64,000 bases of DNA from Asticcacaulis sp. MM231. GTDB taxonomy: Bacteria > Pseudomonadota > Alphaproteobacteria > Caulobacterales > Caulobacteraceae. The position numbers and the translations under genes are program-made. Shown here in pieces: positions 9,321 to 18,606 of the stretch. How positions within the stretch are numbered: the stretch's first letter is position 1; each line of letters starts with the position of its first letter. The notes beneath the pieces were generated by a model. That model had not been told where the DNA came from, did not search any database, and saw only the letters and a program-made list of their open reading frames with translations. The DNA lies in assembly GCF_964186625.1 (NCBI RefSeq), contig NZ_OZ075108.1, positions 2,798,501 through 2,862,500 on the forward strand. Reading direction: 5' to 3'.

Positions 9321-9497
9321 TTACTCAACAATCGCTACCATGTGAGCGACCTTGGCGATCATGCCGCGAACCGAGGGGGTGTCTTCCAGAACGGAGACAC
9401 GGCCCATCTTGTTCAGGCCGAGACCGGCGAGCGTGGCGCGCTGGTCCTTGGTACGACGGATCGGCGAACCGGTTTGCTTAATCGTAACAGTAGCCAT
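9321..9497 (-). CDS. rpmD: 50S ribosomal protein L30
   Basis: A 58-residue gene: [20 protein letters not shown], then [18 protein letters not shown] and [10 protein letters not shown], all L30 landmarks. Start ATG at 9497 is 3 bp after the rpsE stop. L30 is a small surface protein of the 50S subunit that binds 23S domain II and 5S-proximal RNA. Confidence 0.96.
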   Translation of the reverse strand: MATVTIKQTGSPIRRTKDQRATLAGLGLNKMGRVSVLEDTPSVRGMIAKVAHMVAIVE

Positions 9498-9500
9498 CTC

Positions 9501-10070
9501 TTAACCCTCCAGCGATTCAGGCGACGAAGCGCCATCGGCACGGCTCTTCAGAAGGTCACCGACCTTCTTGCCGCGCTTCGAGGCGATCTGACGGGGCGAC
9601 GATTGCACCTTCAGAGCTTCGAACGTGGCGCGAACCATGTTGTAGGGGTTCGACGAGCCCATGGACTTGGCGACGACGTCCGAAACACCGAGGGTTTCGA
9701 GAACGGCACGCATCGGACCACCCGCGATGACGCCGGTGCCCGGAGGGGCCGCACGCATCTGGATCTTGCCGGCGCCCCAACGGCCGTAACCATCATGGTG
9801 CAGGGTGCGGGATTCGCGCAAAGGCACGCGGATCAGGGACTTCTTGGCTTCTTCGGTCGCCTTGCGGATGGCTTCAGGCACTTCGCGCGCCTTGCCATGA
9901 CCGTAGCCGACGCGGCCTTTTTGGTCACCAACGACCATCAGGGCTGCAAACGAGAAGCGACGACCACCCTTGACGGTGGCGGCGACGCGGTTGATAGCGA
10001 CCAGCTTTTCAACGAATTCCGAAGGTTCTTCGTTGCGGTCGCGGGAGCGGTTTTCGCTAGGACGGGCCAT
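9501..10070 (-). CDS. rpsE: 30S ribosomal protein S5
   Basis: 189 residues. The double-stranded RNA-binding domain ([20 protein letters not shown]) is followed by the S5 C-domain with [21 protein letters not shown]5 lies at the mRNA entry pore and takes part in decoding accuracy and helicase activity. It has N- and C-terminal extensions usual for alphaproteobacteria. Gap to rplR 11 bp. Confidence 0.98.
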   Translation of the reverse strand: MARPSENRSRDRNEEPSEFVEKLVAINRVAATVKGGRRFSFAALMVVGDQKGRVGYGHGKAREVPEAIRKATEEAKKSLIRVPLRESRTLHHDGYGRWGAGKIQMRAAPPGTGVIAGGPMRAVLETLGVSDVVAKSMGSSNPYNMVRATFEALKVQSSPRQIASKRGKKVGDLLKSRADGASSPESLEG

Positions 10071-10081
10071 GAACGATTCCC

Positions 10082-10435
10082 TTAGAAGTTAAGACCGGCT
10101 TCACGCGCGGCTTCCGCCAGCGCCTTCACCCGACCGTGATAGATGTAGCCACCGCGATCGAACACGACGTCCTTGACGCCTTTTTCGATGGCGCGTTGCG
10201 CAACCAGCTTGCCGACTTCCGTAGCCGCGGCAGCATCCGAACCCTGCTTCTTGCCGCTTTCCAGCGACGAAGCGGACACGATGGTCACGCCACTCTGGTC
10301 ATCAATGACCTGAGCGTAGATGTTTTTGTCCGAACGGAACACCGACAAACGCGGGCGGCCGTTGGAGAGCTTCTTGAGGCGCGTACGGTTACGTTGCGCG
10401 CGACGAGCCATTTGTTCACGAGGAGACAGAGCCAT
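10082..10435 (-). CDS. rplR: 50S ribosomal protein L18
   Basis: 117 residues with the L18 pattern [18 protein letters not shown] and [29 protein letters not shown]. It attaches 5S rRNA to the 50S central protuberance together with L5 and L25. Its ATG lies 3 bp after the normal rplF stop. Ribosomes halting at the rplF amber codon would stop about 135 nt short, which could reduce translational coupling to this gene. Confidence 0.97.
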   Translation of the reverse strand: MALSPREQMARRAQRNRTRLKKLSNGRPRLSVFRSDKNIYAQVIDDQSGVTIVSASSLESGKKQGSDAAAATEVGKLVAQRAIEKGVKDVVFDRGGYIYHGRVKALAEAAREAGLNF

Positions 10436-10438
10436 GAC

Positions 10439-10972
10439 TTACTTCTTCTTGCCTTCCTTGCGGCGAACCTTTTCGCCAGCATACTTAACGCCCTTGCCCT
10501 TGTAAGGCTCAGGCGGACGGATCTTGCGGATCTTAGCCGCCAGTTCACCGACCAGTTGCTTGTCGATGCCCTAAATCTTCACTTCCGTCTGCTTCGGCAC
10601 CACGAAGGTGATACCCGCGGGCGGGTCGATGATGACAGGGTGCGAGAAGCCGAGCGACAGTTCCAGCTTGTTGCCTTGCAGGGCTGCGCGATAACCAACG
10701 CCGACCATTTCCAGGCTCTGCTCGAAACCTTCGGTCACGCCCTTCACCATATTGGCGATCAGCGTGCGCGACAGGCCCCACATCGAACGGTGGCGAGCGG
10801 TTTCGCCACGCGGCGAAACGCTTAGGCTTGCGCCGTCTTGCTTGACTTCGATTTCTTCAACAACAGTCCAGCTCTGGACGCCCTTGGGGCCCTTCACCGA
10901 AATGTCTTGCCCGATCAGCGTGATAGTCACGCCGGCCGGGACTGCGATGGCTTTTTTACCAATCCGGGACAT
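10439..10972 (-). pseudogene. rplF: 50S ribosomal protein L6 with in-frame amber codon
   Basis: The frame from ATG 10972 to the natural TAA at 10439-10441 is exactly 178 codons, the standard L6 length (177 aa). Codon 134 is TAG (10571-10573). Before it the sequence is normal L6 ([11 protein letters not shown]), and after it the same frame continues with normal L6 C-terminus ([18 protein letters not shown], then [17 protein letters not shown]). No frameshift is needed. L6 binds near the sarcin-ricin loop and factor site; loss of the last 44 residues would remove most of the second domain contact. A single-base change from TCG (Ser) or TTG would explain it. Likely a sequencing error, but true nonsense with suppression is possible. 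Confidence 0.9.
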
Positions 10973-11014
10973 TTTAAAACTTTCTAATGCCTTAAGTGTC
11001 CTCGGCCGTGTCTA

Positions 11015-11413
11015 TTAATAGACGCGGCAGAGAACTTCACCACCCACGTTGTTTTCGCGGGCGTTGTTGTCAGACATGACGCCCTTGGGCGTCGACAAGA
11101 TCGAGATACCCAGGCCGTTCTTTACCGGCTTCAGGTCCTTGATCGACGAATAGACACGACGACCGGGCTTGGACACGCGGGAGATTTCCGCGATGACCGG
11201 CGCGCCGTCGAAGTACTTCAGTTCGATTTCGAACTGCGGGAATTCACCAGGTGTTTCCACGACTTCGTAACCACGGATGTAGCCTTCGTCCTTCAGGACG
11301 TCGAGTACGTGGGCACGCAGCTTGGAAGCCGGGGTGAGCACCTTCGAACGCTTGCGCATGGCAGCGTTCTTGATACGGGCGATCATATCGCTCAGAGGAT
11401 CATTGACGAACAT
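11015..11413 (-). CDS. rpsH: 30S ribosomal protein S8
   Basis: 132 residues; begins [17 protein letters not shown] and ends with the C-terminal RNA-binding box [20 protein letters not shown]8 binds the central domain of 16S rRNA and, in E. coli, represses the spc operon by binding near rplE; whether this holds here cannot be seen. Gap to rpsN 15 bp. Confidence 0.98.
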   Translation of the reverse strand: MFVNDPLSDMIARIKNAAMRKRSKVLTPASKLRAHVLDVLKDEGYIRGYEVVETPGEFPQFEIELKYFDGAPVIAEISRVSKPGRRVYSSIKDLKPVKNGLGISILSTPKGVMSDNNARENNVGGEVLCRVY

Positions 11414-11428
11414 TCTATATCCTCCTTC

Positions 11429-11734
11429 TTACCAGCTGGCCTTGGTCATGCCCGGAATCTGGCCTTGATTGGCCAGCTGACGGAGCGCGATCCGGCTCAT
11501 GTGGAGCTTGCGATAGTAGGCACGCGGACGGCCGGTGACTTCACAACGGTTGCGAATGCGGGTTGCATTCGAGTTACGGGGCAGTTTGGCCAGCTTCAGG
11601 CGAGCGTCGAAACGCTCTTCCAGAGGCAGGTTCTCATCGTTAGCGATCGCTTTGAGGGCTTCGCGCTTGGCGGCATATTGAGCCACCAGCTTCTTGACCA
11701 TCTCGTTGCGGTTTACAGCGCTTTTCTTTGCCAT
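11429..11734 (-). CDS. rpsN: 30S ribosomal protein S14 (zinc-independent form)
   Basis: 101 residues, the long C-minus type: no CxxC zinc ribbons, and the family tail [21 protein letters not shown] is intact. It sits in the 30S head with S3 and S10. Located between rplE and rpsH. Confidence 0.98.
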   Translation of the reverse strand: MAKKSAVNRNEMVKKLVAQYAAKREALKAIANDENLPLEERFDARLKLAKLPRNSNATRIRNRCEVTGRPRAYYRKLHMSRIALRQLANQGQIPGMTKASW

Positions 11735-11751
11735 TTTCTCTCTCTACCCGC

Positions 11752-12312
11752 TTAAGACGTGAACGGGAACTGGAAATGCTTCAGAAGCGCCTTAGCTTCC
11801 TTGTCACTCGGAGCCGTGGTGCAGACAACGATGTCCATGCCCCACATCTGATCGATCTGGTCGTAGTTGATTTCCGGGAACACGATGTGTTCGCGAAGAC
11901 CCATGGCGTAGTTGCCACGACCATCGAAGCTATTGCCGTTCAGACCACGGAAGTCTTTCACGCGCGGCAGGGCGATGGTGATCAGGCGGTCGAGGAATTC
12001 GTACATACGATCCTTGCGCAGGGTCACCTTGGCGCCGATCACCATACCTTCGCGCAGCTTGAAGCCGGCGATGGAGTTACGGGCCTTGGTTTCCGCCGGC
12101 TTTTGACCGGTGATCGCAGCCAGATCCTTGATGGCGCTCTTGACCTTCTTGGAGTCGGCAGTCGCTTCACCGATACCCATGTTCACGACGATCTTGTCGA
12201 GCTTGGGGACCTGCATTTCGTTGGTGTAGCCGAACTCGGCCTTCAGGGCGTCCCGGATGGTATCCAGGTAAACCTGCTTGGCGCGAGGAACGTACTTTTC
12301 AGCATTAGCCAT
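11752..12312 (-). CDS. rplE: 50S ribosomal protein L5
   Basis: I choose ATG 12312 ([16 protein letters not shown]), 186 residues, because GGGAG lies nine bases upstream and the length matches the family; the frame continues open further upstream but inside rplX. L5 binds 5S rRNA and contacts P-site tRNA and S13. Landmarks: [28 protein letters not shown] and [10 protein letters not shown]. It overlaps the end of rplX by 8 bp, implying coupling. Confidence 0.96.
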   Translation of the reverse strand: MANAEKYVPRAKQVYLDTIRDALKAEFGYTNEMQVPKLDKIVVNMGIGEATADSKKVKSAIKDLAAITGQKPAETKARNSIAGFKLREGMVIGAKVTLRKDRMYEFLDRLITIALPRVKDFRGLNGNSFDGRGNYAMGLREHIVFPEINYDQIDQMWGMDIVVCTTAPSDKEAKALLKHFQFPFTS

Positions 12313-12628
12313 TGATGACATCTCCCGTCGTCTTGGCGTAACGGACCTTCTTGTCGCCTTCGACCTTGAAACCGACGCGGGTCGGCTTGCCGTTCGAGTC
12401 AACATGAGACACGTTGGAAACGTGCACAGCCGCTTCCTTGTTGATGATGCCGCCTTGCGGGTTACCCTGCGACGGACGGGTGTGGCGCTGGACCATGTTC
12501 AGGCCCTGAACGATCACGCGCTCAGCTTGACCGTCCTTGGTGACAACCTTGGTTACAGAGCCCCTGCGGCCCTTGTCCTTGCCGGTCAGCAGGACGACCT
12601 GGTCGCCCTTTTTGATTTTAGCAGCCAT
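12305..12628 (-). CDS. rplX: 50S ribosomal protein L24
   Basis: 107 residues with the KOW motif [21 protein letters not shown] near the start. L24 initiates 50S assembly by binding the 5' end of 23S rRNA near the tunnel exit. It overlaps rplN by 1 bp and rplE by 8 bp. Confidence 0.97.
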   Translation of the reverse strand: MAAKIKKGDQVVLLTGKDKGRRGSVTKVVTKDGQAERVIVQGLNMVQRHTRPSQGNPQGGIINKEAAVHVSNVSHVDSNGKPTRVGFKVEGDKKVRYAKTTGDVING

Positions 12629-12996
12629 TAGATGACCTCCGGAGCCAGGGAAATGATCTTCATGTGGTTCTTGGCGCGAAGTTCGCGCGGAACCGGTCCG
12701 AAGATACGAGTCCCGATCGGCTCGCTCGACTTGTTGACGATCACCGCGGCGTTGGTGTCGAAACGGATCACGGATCCGTCCTTACGCTGGATGTCCTTCG
12801 AGGTACGCACGACGATGGCGCGCAGAACGTCGCCCTTCTTCACGCGGCCACGAGGAATGGCTTCCTTGACCGAAACGACGATCAGGTCACCCACCGAGGC
12901 GTAGCGGCGCTTCGAGCCGCCCAACACCTTGATGCACATGACCCGACGTGCGCCGGAATTATCGGCCACTTCCAGGTTAGTTTGCATCTGAATCAT
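12628..12996 (-). CDS. rplN: 50S ribosomal protein L14
   Basis: 122 residues, very conserved ([34 protein letters not shown]). L14 sits at the subunit interface and is the binding site of RsfS. First gene of the classic spc block, 17 bp after rpsQ with no separate promoter evident, so S10 and spc genes probably form one transcript. Confidence 0.98.
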   Translation of the reverse strand: MIQMQTNLEVADNSGARRVMCIKVLGGSKRRYASVGDLIVVSVKEAIPRGRVKKGDVLRAIVVRTSKDIQRKDGSVIRFDTNAAVIVNKSSEPIGTRIFGPVPRELRAKNHMKIISLAPEVI

Positions 12997-13013
12997 GGTT
13001 CAAACTTTCCTAG

Positions 13014-13253
13014 TTAGTTGGCTTCGCGTGGGAGAACTTCCCACGTTTTAAGCTTCGACTTGGGCGCACATTCGATAATACGAATCTTTTCGCCGGCCTT
13101 GAAATCATTAGCTTCGTCATGAGCGTGATAACGCTTCGACACACGCACCGTCTTTTTCAAACGGGGGTGCAGAACGGTACGTTCCACTTTCACAACCACG
13201 GTCTTGTCGCCCTTATCGGAGACAACCAGACCTTCAAGAATGCGCTTGGGCAT
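13014..13253 (-). CDS. rpsQ: 30S ribosomal protein S17
   Basis: 79 residues, OB-fold protein: [21 protein letters not shown] and [20 protein letters not shown] are diagnostic. It binds 16S helix 11 early in assembly. It lies 12 bp after rpmC. Confidence 0.97.
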   Translation of the reverse strand: MPKRILEGLVVSDKGDKTVVVKVERTVLHPRLKKTVRVSKRYHAHDEANDFKAGEKIRIIECAPKSKLKTWEVLPREAN

Positions 13254-13265
13254 GGTCTATTTCCT

Positions 13266-13475
13266 TTAGGCAACAGACTTGCTGGCAGCGCGTTGCGCCG
13301 TCAGCAGGGTCTGGATGCGGGCGATATCCTTGCGGATCTCGTTGACGCGGTGAGTTTTCTCGAACTGCCCAGTGGCCTTTTGGAAGCGCAGGTTGAACTG
13401 CTCTTTCTTGAGGCCCAGGAGCTGTTCGTGCAGTTGATCGGAGGTCTTGCTCCGAAGATCGGCAATCTTGGTCAT
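13266..13475 (-). CDS. rpmC: 50S ribosomal protein L29
   Basis: 69 residues, two helices ([34 protein letters not shown]). L29 is at the tunnel exit beside L23, part of the docking platform for trigger factor and SRP. 5 bp after rplP. Confidence 0.96.
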   Translation of the reverse strand: MTKIADLRSKTSDQLHEQLLGLKKEQFNLRFQKATGQFEKTHRVNEIRKDIARIQTLLTAQRAASKSVA

Positions 13476-13480
13476 AGGTC

Positions 13481-13915
13481 CTACTCCGCGGCCATGGCCA
13501 CACCGGCGTCGATACGGGTAACGACGCGGGTGGAAACAGGCAGCTTGGCGGCGCCGAGACGAAGCGCTTCACGCGCGATGTCGTCGGGCACGCCGTCGAT
13601 TTCAAACAGGATGCGGCCAGGAGCCACGCGGGCGGCCCAATGGTCGACAGCGCCCTTACCCTTGCCCATACGGACTTCGGCGGGCTTACCCGTGACGGGC
13701 AGATCCGGGAAGATACGGATCCACACGCGGCCCTGGCGCTTCATTTGGCGCGTGATGGCACGACGAGCGGCTTCGATCTGGCGAGCGGTCAGACGCTCCG
13801 GTTCGACAGTCTTCAGACCATACGAACCGAAGTTCAGCGTGTAACCACCCTTGGCGTTACCGTGGATACGGCCTTTGAAGGCCTTCCGGTATTTTGTACG
13901 CTTGGGAAGCATCAT
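13481..13915 (-). CDS. rplP: 50S ribosomal protein L16
   Basis: 144 residues, or 143 if the second Met (13912) is used; both fit. Landmarks are [17 protein letters not shown] and [21 protein letters not shown]16 contacts A-site tRNA and the central protuberance. 5 bp after rpsC. Confidence 0.97.
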   Translation of the reverse strand: MMLPKRTKYRKAFKGRIHGNAKGGYTLNFGSYGLKTVEPERLTARQIEAARRAITRQMKRQGRVWIRIFPDLPVTGKPAEVRMGKGKGAVDHWAARVAPGRILFEIDGVPDDIAREALRLGAAKLPVSTRVVTRIDAGVAMAAE

Positions 13916-13920
13916 GGGAG

Positions 13921-14676
13921 TTACGCCTCCTTATTGTTGCGATCGCGGCGCGGGCCACGATTGTTACGGTCACCACGTTCCGGGCGCTCGTTCGACGACG
14001 GGCCGGCCGCTTCGGCTGCCCAACGCTTGTCCTGAGCCATCGGATCGTGCTCGAGCACTTCACCCTTGAAGATCCAGACCTTGATACCAATGATACCGTA
14101 GGTGGTCAGAGCTTCGGCGAAACCCATGTCGATGTCGGCACGGAGGGTGTGCAAAGGTACGCGGCCTTCACGATACCATTCCATACGGGCGATTTCCGCA
14201 CCGCCGAGACGACCCGACAGGTTCATACGGATACCCTTGGCACCGAGACGCATGGCCGACTGGATCGAACGCTTCATGGCGCGACGGAAAGCCACGCGGC
14301 GTTCCAGTTGCTGAGCGATCAATTCTGCGACCAGTTGCGAGTCGACTTCGGGCTTGCGCACTTCGACCAGGTTCAGGAACACTTCGCCTTGCGTCAGGAC
14401 GGAAACGTCCTTGCGCAGCTTGTCGATGTCCTGGCCCTTTTTACCGATCACGACACCCGGACGGGCGGCGTAGATGGTGATGCGGCACTTCTTGTGCGGG
14501 CGCTCGATGATGATGCGCGACACGCCGGCAGCGTTCAGCTTTTCCTTCAGAACCTTGCGGATCTTCAGGTCCTGATGAAGCAGCTTGGCGTATTCCTGAC
14601 GCGCGGCGAACCAGCGCGAGTCCCAGGTGCGGTTAATGCCGAGGCGCAAACCGATCGGATTAGCTTTCTGACCCAT
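13921..14676 (-). CDS. rpsC: 30S ribosomal protein S3
   Basis: 251 residues: KH domain (about 38-110, with [17 protein letters not shown]) and the C-terminal S3 domain, followed by a basic/Asn-rich tail ([17 protein letters not shown]) longer than in E. coli. S3 lines the mRNA entry tunnel and has helicase function with S4 and S5. It overlaps rplV by 1 bp. Confidence 0.98.
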   Translation of the reverse strand: MGQKANPIGLRLGINRTWDSRWFAARQEYAKLLHQDLKIRKVLKEKLNAAGVSRIIIERPHKKCRITIYAARPGVVIGKKGQDIDKLRKDVSVLTQGEVFLNLVEVRKPEVDSQLVAELIAQQLERRVAFRRAMKRSIQSAMRLGAKGIRMNLSGRLGGAEIARMEWYREGRVPLHTLRADIDMGFAEALTTYGIIGIKVWIFKGEVLEHDPMAQDKRWAAEAAGPSSNERPERGDRNNRGPRRDRNNKEA

Positions 14677-15068
14677 TATGCAGCCTCTTGAGATTCTGCG
14701 CCGATTTCACGGACGACGATGGTCAGTTCCGAGAACGGCTTGATGATACGCGACGAACGGCCACGAGCACGCGAAGCGAAGCGCTTCATGACAATGCCCT
14801 TACCCACGAAGGATTCGGCAACGATCAGGTTGTCGATATCGAGGTTGTGGTTGTTTTCGGCATTCGAGATCGCCGAATAGAGCGCCTTGCGGACGTCCTT
14901 GGCGATGCGCTTGCGGGAAAACTCAAGCTCGTTGAGTGCGCGCTGCACCTTGAGGCCGCGGATCGAGGCGGCGACCAGGTTCAGCTTTTGCGGGCTGATA
15001 CGGATCGACACCAGCTTTACGCGGGCTTCATTGGCGGCAACACGACGAGGATTCTTTGTCTGAGACAT
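14676..15068 (-). CDS. rplV: 50S ribosomal protein L22
   Basis: 130 residues; signature [20 protein letters not shown] and the beta-hairpin [21 protein letters not shown] that protrudes into the exit tunnel near the macrolide site. No deletion of the hairpin tip is evident. Overlaps rpsC by 1 bp. Confidence 0.98.
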   Translation of the reverse strand: MSQTKNPRRVAANEARVKLVSIRISPQKLNLVAASIRGLKVQRALNELEFSRKRIAKDVRKALYSAISNAENNHNLDIDNLIVAESFVGKGIVMKRFASRARGRSSRIIKPFSELTIVVREIGAESQEAA

Positions 15069-15070
15069 GA

Positions 15071-15349
15071 TTACTTCCTCTTCGCCTTCTTGTCAGCAGC
15101 GTGGCCGGGGAAGTTGCGCGTGGGCGAAAACTCACCGAACTTCATGCCAACCATGTCTTCCGACACGAGCACGGGAACGTGCTTCTGACCGTTATAAACG
15201 CCGAAGGTGATGCCCACGAACTGGGGCATGATCACCGAACGGCGCGACCAGGTCTTTATGACCTCTTTGCGGCCACTGGCCAACGTCGCTTCCGCCTTCT
15301 TGAGAAGGTGGCCGTCGACGAAGGGGCCTTTCCATACGGAGCGTGCCAT
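15071..15349 (-). CDS. rpsS: 30S ribosomal protein S19
   Basis: 92 residues ([38 protein letters not shown]). S19 forms the 30S head with S13 and contacts the A-site finger. 2 bp gaps on both sides. Confidence 0.98.
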   Translation of the reverse strand: MARSVWKGPFVDGHLLKKAEATLASGRKEVIKTWSRRSVIMPQFVGITFGVYNGQKHVPVLVSEDMVGMKFGEFSPTRNFPGHAADKKAKRK

Positions 15350-15351
15350 GA

Positions 15352-16188
15352 TTAGCGAGCCTTCTTCACGTGACGCGAACGGATGATGTACTTGTCCGTC
15401 GCTTTGTTAGTACGAGTCTTGCGACCCTTGGTGGGCTTGCCCCAAGGTGTCACAGGGTTACGACCACCGGAGGTCTTGCCTTCACCACCACCGTGCGGGT
15501 GATCGACCGGGTTCATGGCAACGCCGCGAACGTGCGGACGGAAGCCCATGTGACGGACGCGACCAGCCTTACCGAGGCTTTGGTTCATGTGGTCCTGGTT
15601 AGACACCGCGCCGACCGTAGCCATGCAGGTGTCGAGAACCATGCGAAGTTCGCCCGAACCCAAACGGATCTGAGCATAACCATTGTCGCGACCGACGAGT
15701 TGAGCGTAGGCGCCGGCCGAGCGAGCCAGTTGGCCGCCCTTGAGGGGCTTCAGTTCAACATTGTGGATGATCGTGCCGATCGGCAGCGAACGCAGCGGCG
15801 CGGCGTTGCCGGGCTTCACGTCGACCTTTTCGGAAGCGATAACCGTGTCACCGGCCTTGAGGCGTTGCGGGGCCAGGATGTAGGCCTTCTCGCCGTCGGC
15901 GTAGGTGATCAGCGCGATGAACGCGGTGCGGTTCGGATCGTATTCCAGATGGTCGACCGTGGCCGGCACGTCGAACTTGCGACGCTTGAAGTCCACGATG
16001 CGATAGAGGCGCTTAGCGCCGCCGCCACGGAAACGAACAGCGATGCGACCTTGCGCACCACGGCCGCCCGACTTGGTCAGACCTTCGGTCAGAGCCTTTT
16101 GCGGCTTGCCCTTGAAGAGTTCCGAACGGTCGATAAGCACCAGGCTGCGACGGCCGGGCGAAGTCGGATTAAATTGCTTTAAAGCCAT
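15352..16188 (-). CDS. rplB: 50S ribosomal protein L2
   Basis: 278 residues. The C-terminal signature [20 protein letters not shown] includes the conserved His important for peptidyl transfer and subunit association. N-terminal OB/SH3-like RNA-binding domains precede it. 16 bp after rplW. Confidence 0.98.
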   Translation of the reverse strand: MALKQFNPTSPGRRSLVLIDRSELFKGKPQKALTEGLTKSGGRGAQGRIAVRFRGGGAKRLYRIVDFKRRKFDVPATVDHLEYDPNRTAFIALITYADGEKAYILAPQRLKAGDTVIASEKVDVKPGNAAPLRSLPIGTIIHNVELKPLKGGQLARSAGAYAQLVGRDNGYAQIRLGSGELRMVLDTCMATVGAVSNQDHMNQSLGKAGRVRHMGFRPHVRGVAMNPVDHPHGGGEGKTSGGRNPVTPWGKPTKGRKTRTNKATDKYIIRSRHVKKAR

Positions 16189-16204
16189 TTGCTTTGCCCT
16201 TCCC

Positions 16205-16501
16205 TTACAGACCGGTTGTGATGTCGATCGTCTGGCCTTCGGCCAAAGTCACGATTGCTTTTTTGACGTCAACGCGACGACCCTTGACGCCCTTGAAACG
16301 CTTGGTCTTGCCCTTGGTGACGAGTGTGTTCACCTTGGTGACCTTGACGTTGTAAATGGCTTCAACGGCGGAAGCGACTTCGTCCTTCGAGGCGTCGAGC
16401 GCGATCTTGAAGACGACCTTGTTCTGCTCAGAAAGCAGAGTGGCCTTTTCAGTGATGTGCGGCGACAGAAGAACGTCGAAATTACGGATGGTAGCAGCCA
16501 T
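16205..16501 (-). CDS. rplW: 50S ribosomal protein L23
   Basis: 98 residues, beginning with [18 protein letters not shown]23 is at the tunnel exit and carries the docking site for SRP and trigger factor. 5 bp after rplD. Confidence 0.97.
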   Translation of the reverse strand: MAATIRNFDVLLSPHITEKATLLSEQNKVVFKIALDASKDEVASAVEAIYNVKVTKVNTLVTKGKTKRFKGVKGRRVDVKKAIVTLAEGQTIDITTGL

Positions 16502-16506
16502 GATAC

Positions 16507-17139
16507 TTAGGCCTCCACTGCGAAGCGCGCTTCGATAGCTTCAACCGCCGACTTCGTCAGAACCAGCGTATGGCGGCGAAGAATGTCATAAACATTCAGA
16601 CCGGCCGTCGGCAGGACGTCGATATTGGGGATGTTGCGCGAAGCGAGAGCGAAGTTGGCATCCACTTCCGGACCGGTGATGAACAGAGCGTTCTTCAGGC
16701 CCAGCTTCTCGAAGGAAGCCAGAAGTGTTTGCGTCTTCGGGGTGTCGATCACGGCCTGATCGAGAACGATCAGCGAGCCGGACTTGATCTTGGACGAAAG
16801 CGCATGGCGAAGACCGAGCGCACGGACCTTCTTGGTCAGGTCGAACGCATGCGAGCGAACAACCGGACCGAAGGCGCGCGAACCGCCGACGAATTGCGGG
16901 GCACGGCGCGAACCGTGACGAGCGCCGCCGGAGCCCTTTTGCTTGTACATCTTCTTACCCGTGCGAGAATTCTCGTTACGAGTTTGCACCTTGTGCGTAC
17001 CGGCGCGGCGCTTGGCCAACTGCCAGTTGACGACGCGCGACAGGATGTCCGAGCGGATTTCATCGATCCCGAAAACGAGATCCGAAACATCCACCGAGCC
17101 AGCCTTGGAGGCGTCAAGCTTGATAACGTCGAGTTTCAT
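16507..17139 (-). CDS. rplD: 50S ribosomal protein L4
   Basis: 210 residues. The extended loop ([39 protein letters not shown]) reaches into the exit tunnel. In E. coli L4 feeds back on its own operon at the S10 leader; the leader hairpin at 18314-18339 makes an analogous control conceivable here, but the E. coli L4 target is not recognisable. Confidence 0.97.
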   Translation of the reverse strand: MKLDVIKLDASKAGSVDVSDLVFGIDEIRSDILSRVVNWQLAKRRAGTHKVQTRNENSRTGKKMYKQKGSGGARHGSRRAPQFVGGSRAFGPVVRSHAFDLTKKVRALGLRHALSSKIKSGSLIVLDQAVIDTPKTQTLLASFEKLGLKNALFITGPEVDANFALASRNIPNIDVLPTAGLNVYDILRRHTLVLTKSAVEAIEARFAVEA

Positions 17140-17141
17140 GA

Positions 17142-17885
17142 TTATTCAGCCCCTTCAGCTGCCGGAGCTTCCGGAGCAGCTTCAACAGCAGCCGAAGCCG
17201 CCTTCTTGATGCCAGCCGGGAACGGCAGACCGGCCGGAGCCGCCTTTTTAACAGCGTCGCGGATCTTCACGTAGGAACCTTCCGCACCCGGGACAGCGCC
17301 ACGGATGAAGACGAGGCCACGTTCAGCGTCGATACGTGCGACAGTGAGGTTCAGCGTGGTGACAGTCTCGACACCCAGATGACCGGCCATCTTCTTACCC
17401 TTGAAGACCTTGCCCGGATCCTGGCGTTGACCGGTCGAACCGTGAGCACGGTGAGAGACCGAAACACCGTGGGTGGCGCGCATGCCGCCGAAGTTCCAGC
17501 GCTTCATGGCACCAGCAAAACCTTTACCGATGGTCGTCCCCTGGATATCGACGCGCTGACCTTCGACGAAGTGATCGGCCGAAAGCTCGGCGCCGACCTC
17601 GACCAGGGCGTCTTCCGTGACGCGGAACTCGGTCAGGATGGCCTTAGGCTCAACCTGAGCCTTGGCGAAACGGACGCGCTCGGGATTGGAAACGTTCTTG
17701 GCCTTGCGGGTACCGGCACCGAGCTGCAGGGCGACGTAGCCGTCCCGCTCCTGAGTGCGCTGCGCGACAACCTGACAGCCTTCGAGCGACAGCACGGTAA
17801 CCGGCACATGAACGCCGGCTTCATCGAAGAAGCGGGTCATACCGAGCTTTTTGGCGAGAAGGCCTGTTCTTTGAGTCTGGCTCAT
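17142..17885 (-). CDS. rplC: 50S ribosomal protein L3
   Basis: 247 residues, starting [19 protein letters not shown]; the central loop [20 protein letters not shown] approaches the peptidyl transferase centre and carries the glutamine methylated by PrmB in other bacteria. The C-terminal 30 residues are Ala/Glu-rich, a lineage extension. 11 bp after rpsJ. Confidence 0.98.
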   Translation of the reverse strand: MSQTQRTGLLAKKLGMTRFFDEAGVHVPVTVLSLEGCQVVAQRTQERDGYVALQLGAGTRKAKNVSNPERVRFAKAQVEPKAILTEFRVTEDALVEVGAELSADHFVEGQRVDIQGTTIGKGFAGAMKRWNFGGMRATHGVSVSHRAHGSTGQRQDPGKVFKGKKMAGHLGVETVTTLNLTVARIDAERGLVFIRGAVPGAEGSYVKIRDAVKKAAPAGLPFPAGIKKAASAAVEAAPEAPAAEGAE

Positions 17886-17896
17886 TGTCCGCGCCC

Positions 17897-18205
17897 TTAA
17901 ATCTTGATTTCGACGTCGACGCCAGCCGACAGGTCGAGCTTCATCAGCGCGTCCACAGTCTGCGGGGTCGGATCGACGATATCGAGGACACGCTTGTGCG
18001 TGCGGATTTCGAACTGTTCGCGCGACTTCTTGTCGACGTGCGGCGAACGGTTGACGGTGAAACGCTCGATCAGCGTGGGCAAGGGGATCGGCCCCCGGAC
18101 GGTAGCACCCGTGCGCTTGGCCGTATTGACGATCTCACGTGTGGAATGATCCAGGACGCGGTGATCGAAGGCCTTGAGCCGGATGCGGATATTTTGACGA
18201 TCCAT
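17897..18205 (-). CDS. rpsJ: 30S ribosomal protein S10 / NusE
   Basis: 102 residues from ATG 18205 ([20 protein letters not shown]), exactly family length; the open frame continues upstream to 18289 but without homology. S10 binds the 30S head and, as NusE, pairs with NusB in antitermination. First gene of the S10 operon, preceded by a 240-nt leader with an attenuator-like hairpin. Confidence 0.97.
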   Translation of the reverse strand: MDRQNIRIRLKAFDHRVLDHSTREIVNTAKRTGATVRGPIPLPTLIERFTVNRSPHVDKKSREQFEIRTHKRVLDIVDPTPQTVDALMKLDLSAGVDVEIKI

Positions 18206-18305
18206 ATCGCTCGTATTCCCAAAGAAGGTGCGTTTAACGCGTCCAGTGAACCATTTCAAAGACCAACTCGCCCTCAGAAACCTGAGCACGAACGCGATAT
18301 CCGCA

Positions 18306-18339
18306 AAAACAAAGCCCTCGCGGTATTACCCGCGCGGGC
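18306..18339 (-). terminator. Attenuator-like terminator in the rpsJ leader
   Basis: Minus-strand stem of ten pairs with one mismatch (arms 18330-18339 and 18314-18323, loop of six), followed by TTTGTTTTTG. It lies between the promoter at 18454-18482 and rpsJ (start 18205), so transcripts from that promoter must cross it. It could also serve the gene ending at 18607, though 270 bp away. A second hairpin (GCAAGA/TCTTGC, near 18377-18392) precedes it in the leader. Confidence 0.6.
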
Positions 18340-18453
18340 CGTTGAACAAACAGGTCAAAGCCTCTTAAAAGAGGATGCAAGACCTGTCTTGCTTTATGCT
18401 TGCAGACCGCGTTTGACGCCCGAGGACGCCACAGCCGATCTAACAGAGTGGCG

Positions 18454-18482
18454 CTTATGCCCAAACAACTCGCTTTCGTCAA
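18454..18482 (-). promoter_or_regulatory. Promoter of the S10 operon
   Basis: TTGACG (18482-18477), 17-bp spacer, CATAAG (18459-18454). Predicted start near 18447, leaving a leader of about 240 nt before rpsJ. It sits in the 401-bp interval 18206-18606, which also holds the leader hairpins and a TTCCCC/GGGGAA hairpin near 18554-18568. Confidence 0.6.
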
Positions 18483-18606
18483 GCCTCAATTGCATGAAAG
18501 CGTGAGAAAATAAGCGACAGAGGATTCTTTGGCTTTCCACGCGCAGTTATCCCCTTCCCCGTCGGGGAATTGGACGTCGTTTAACCTAGAAAGTGATTTG
18601 GGTCTA

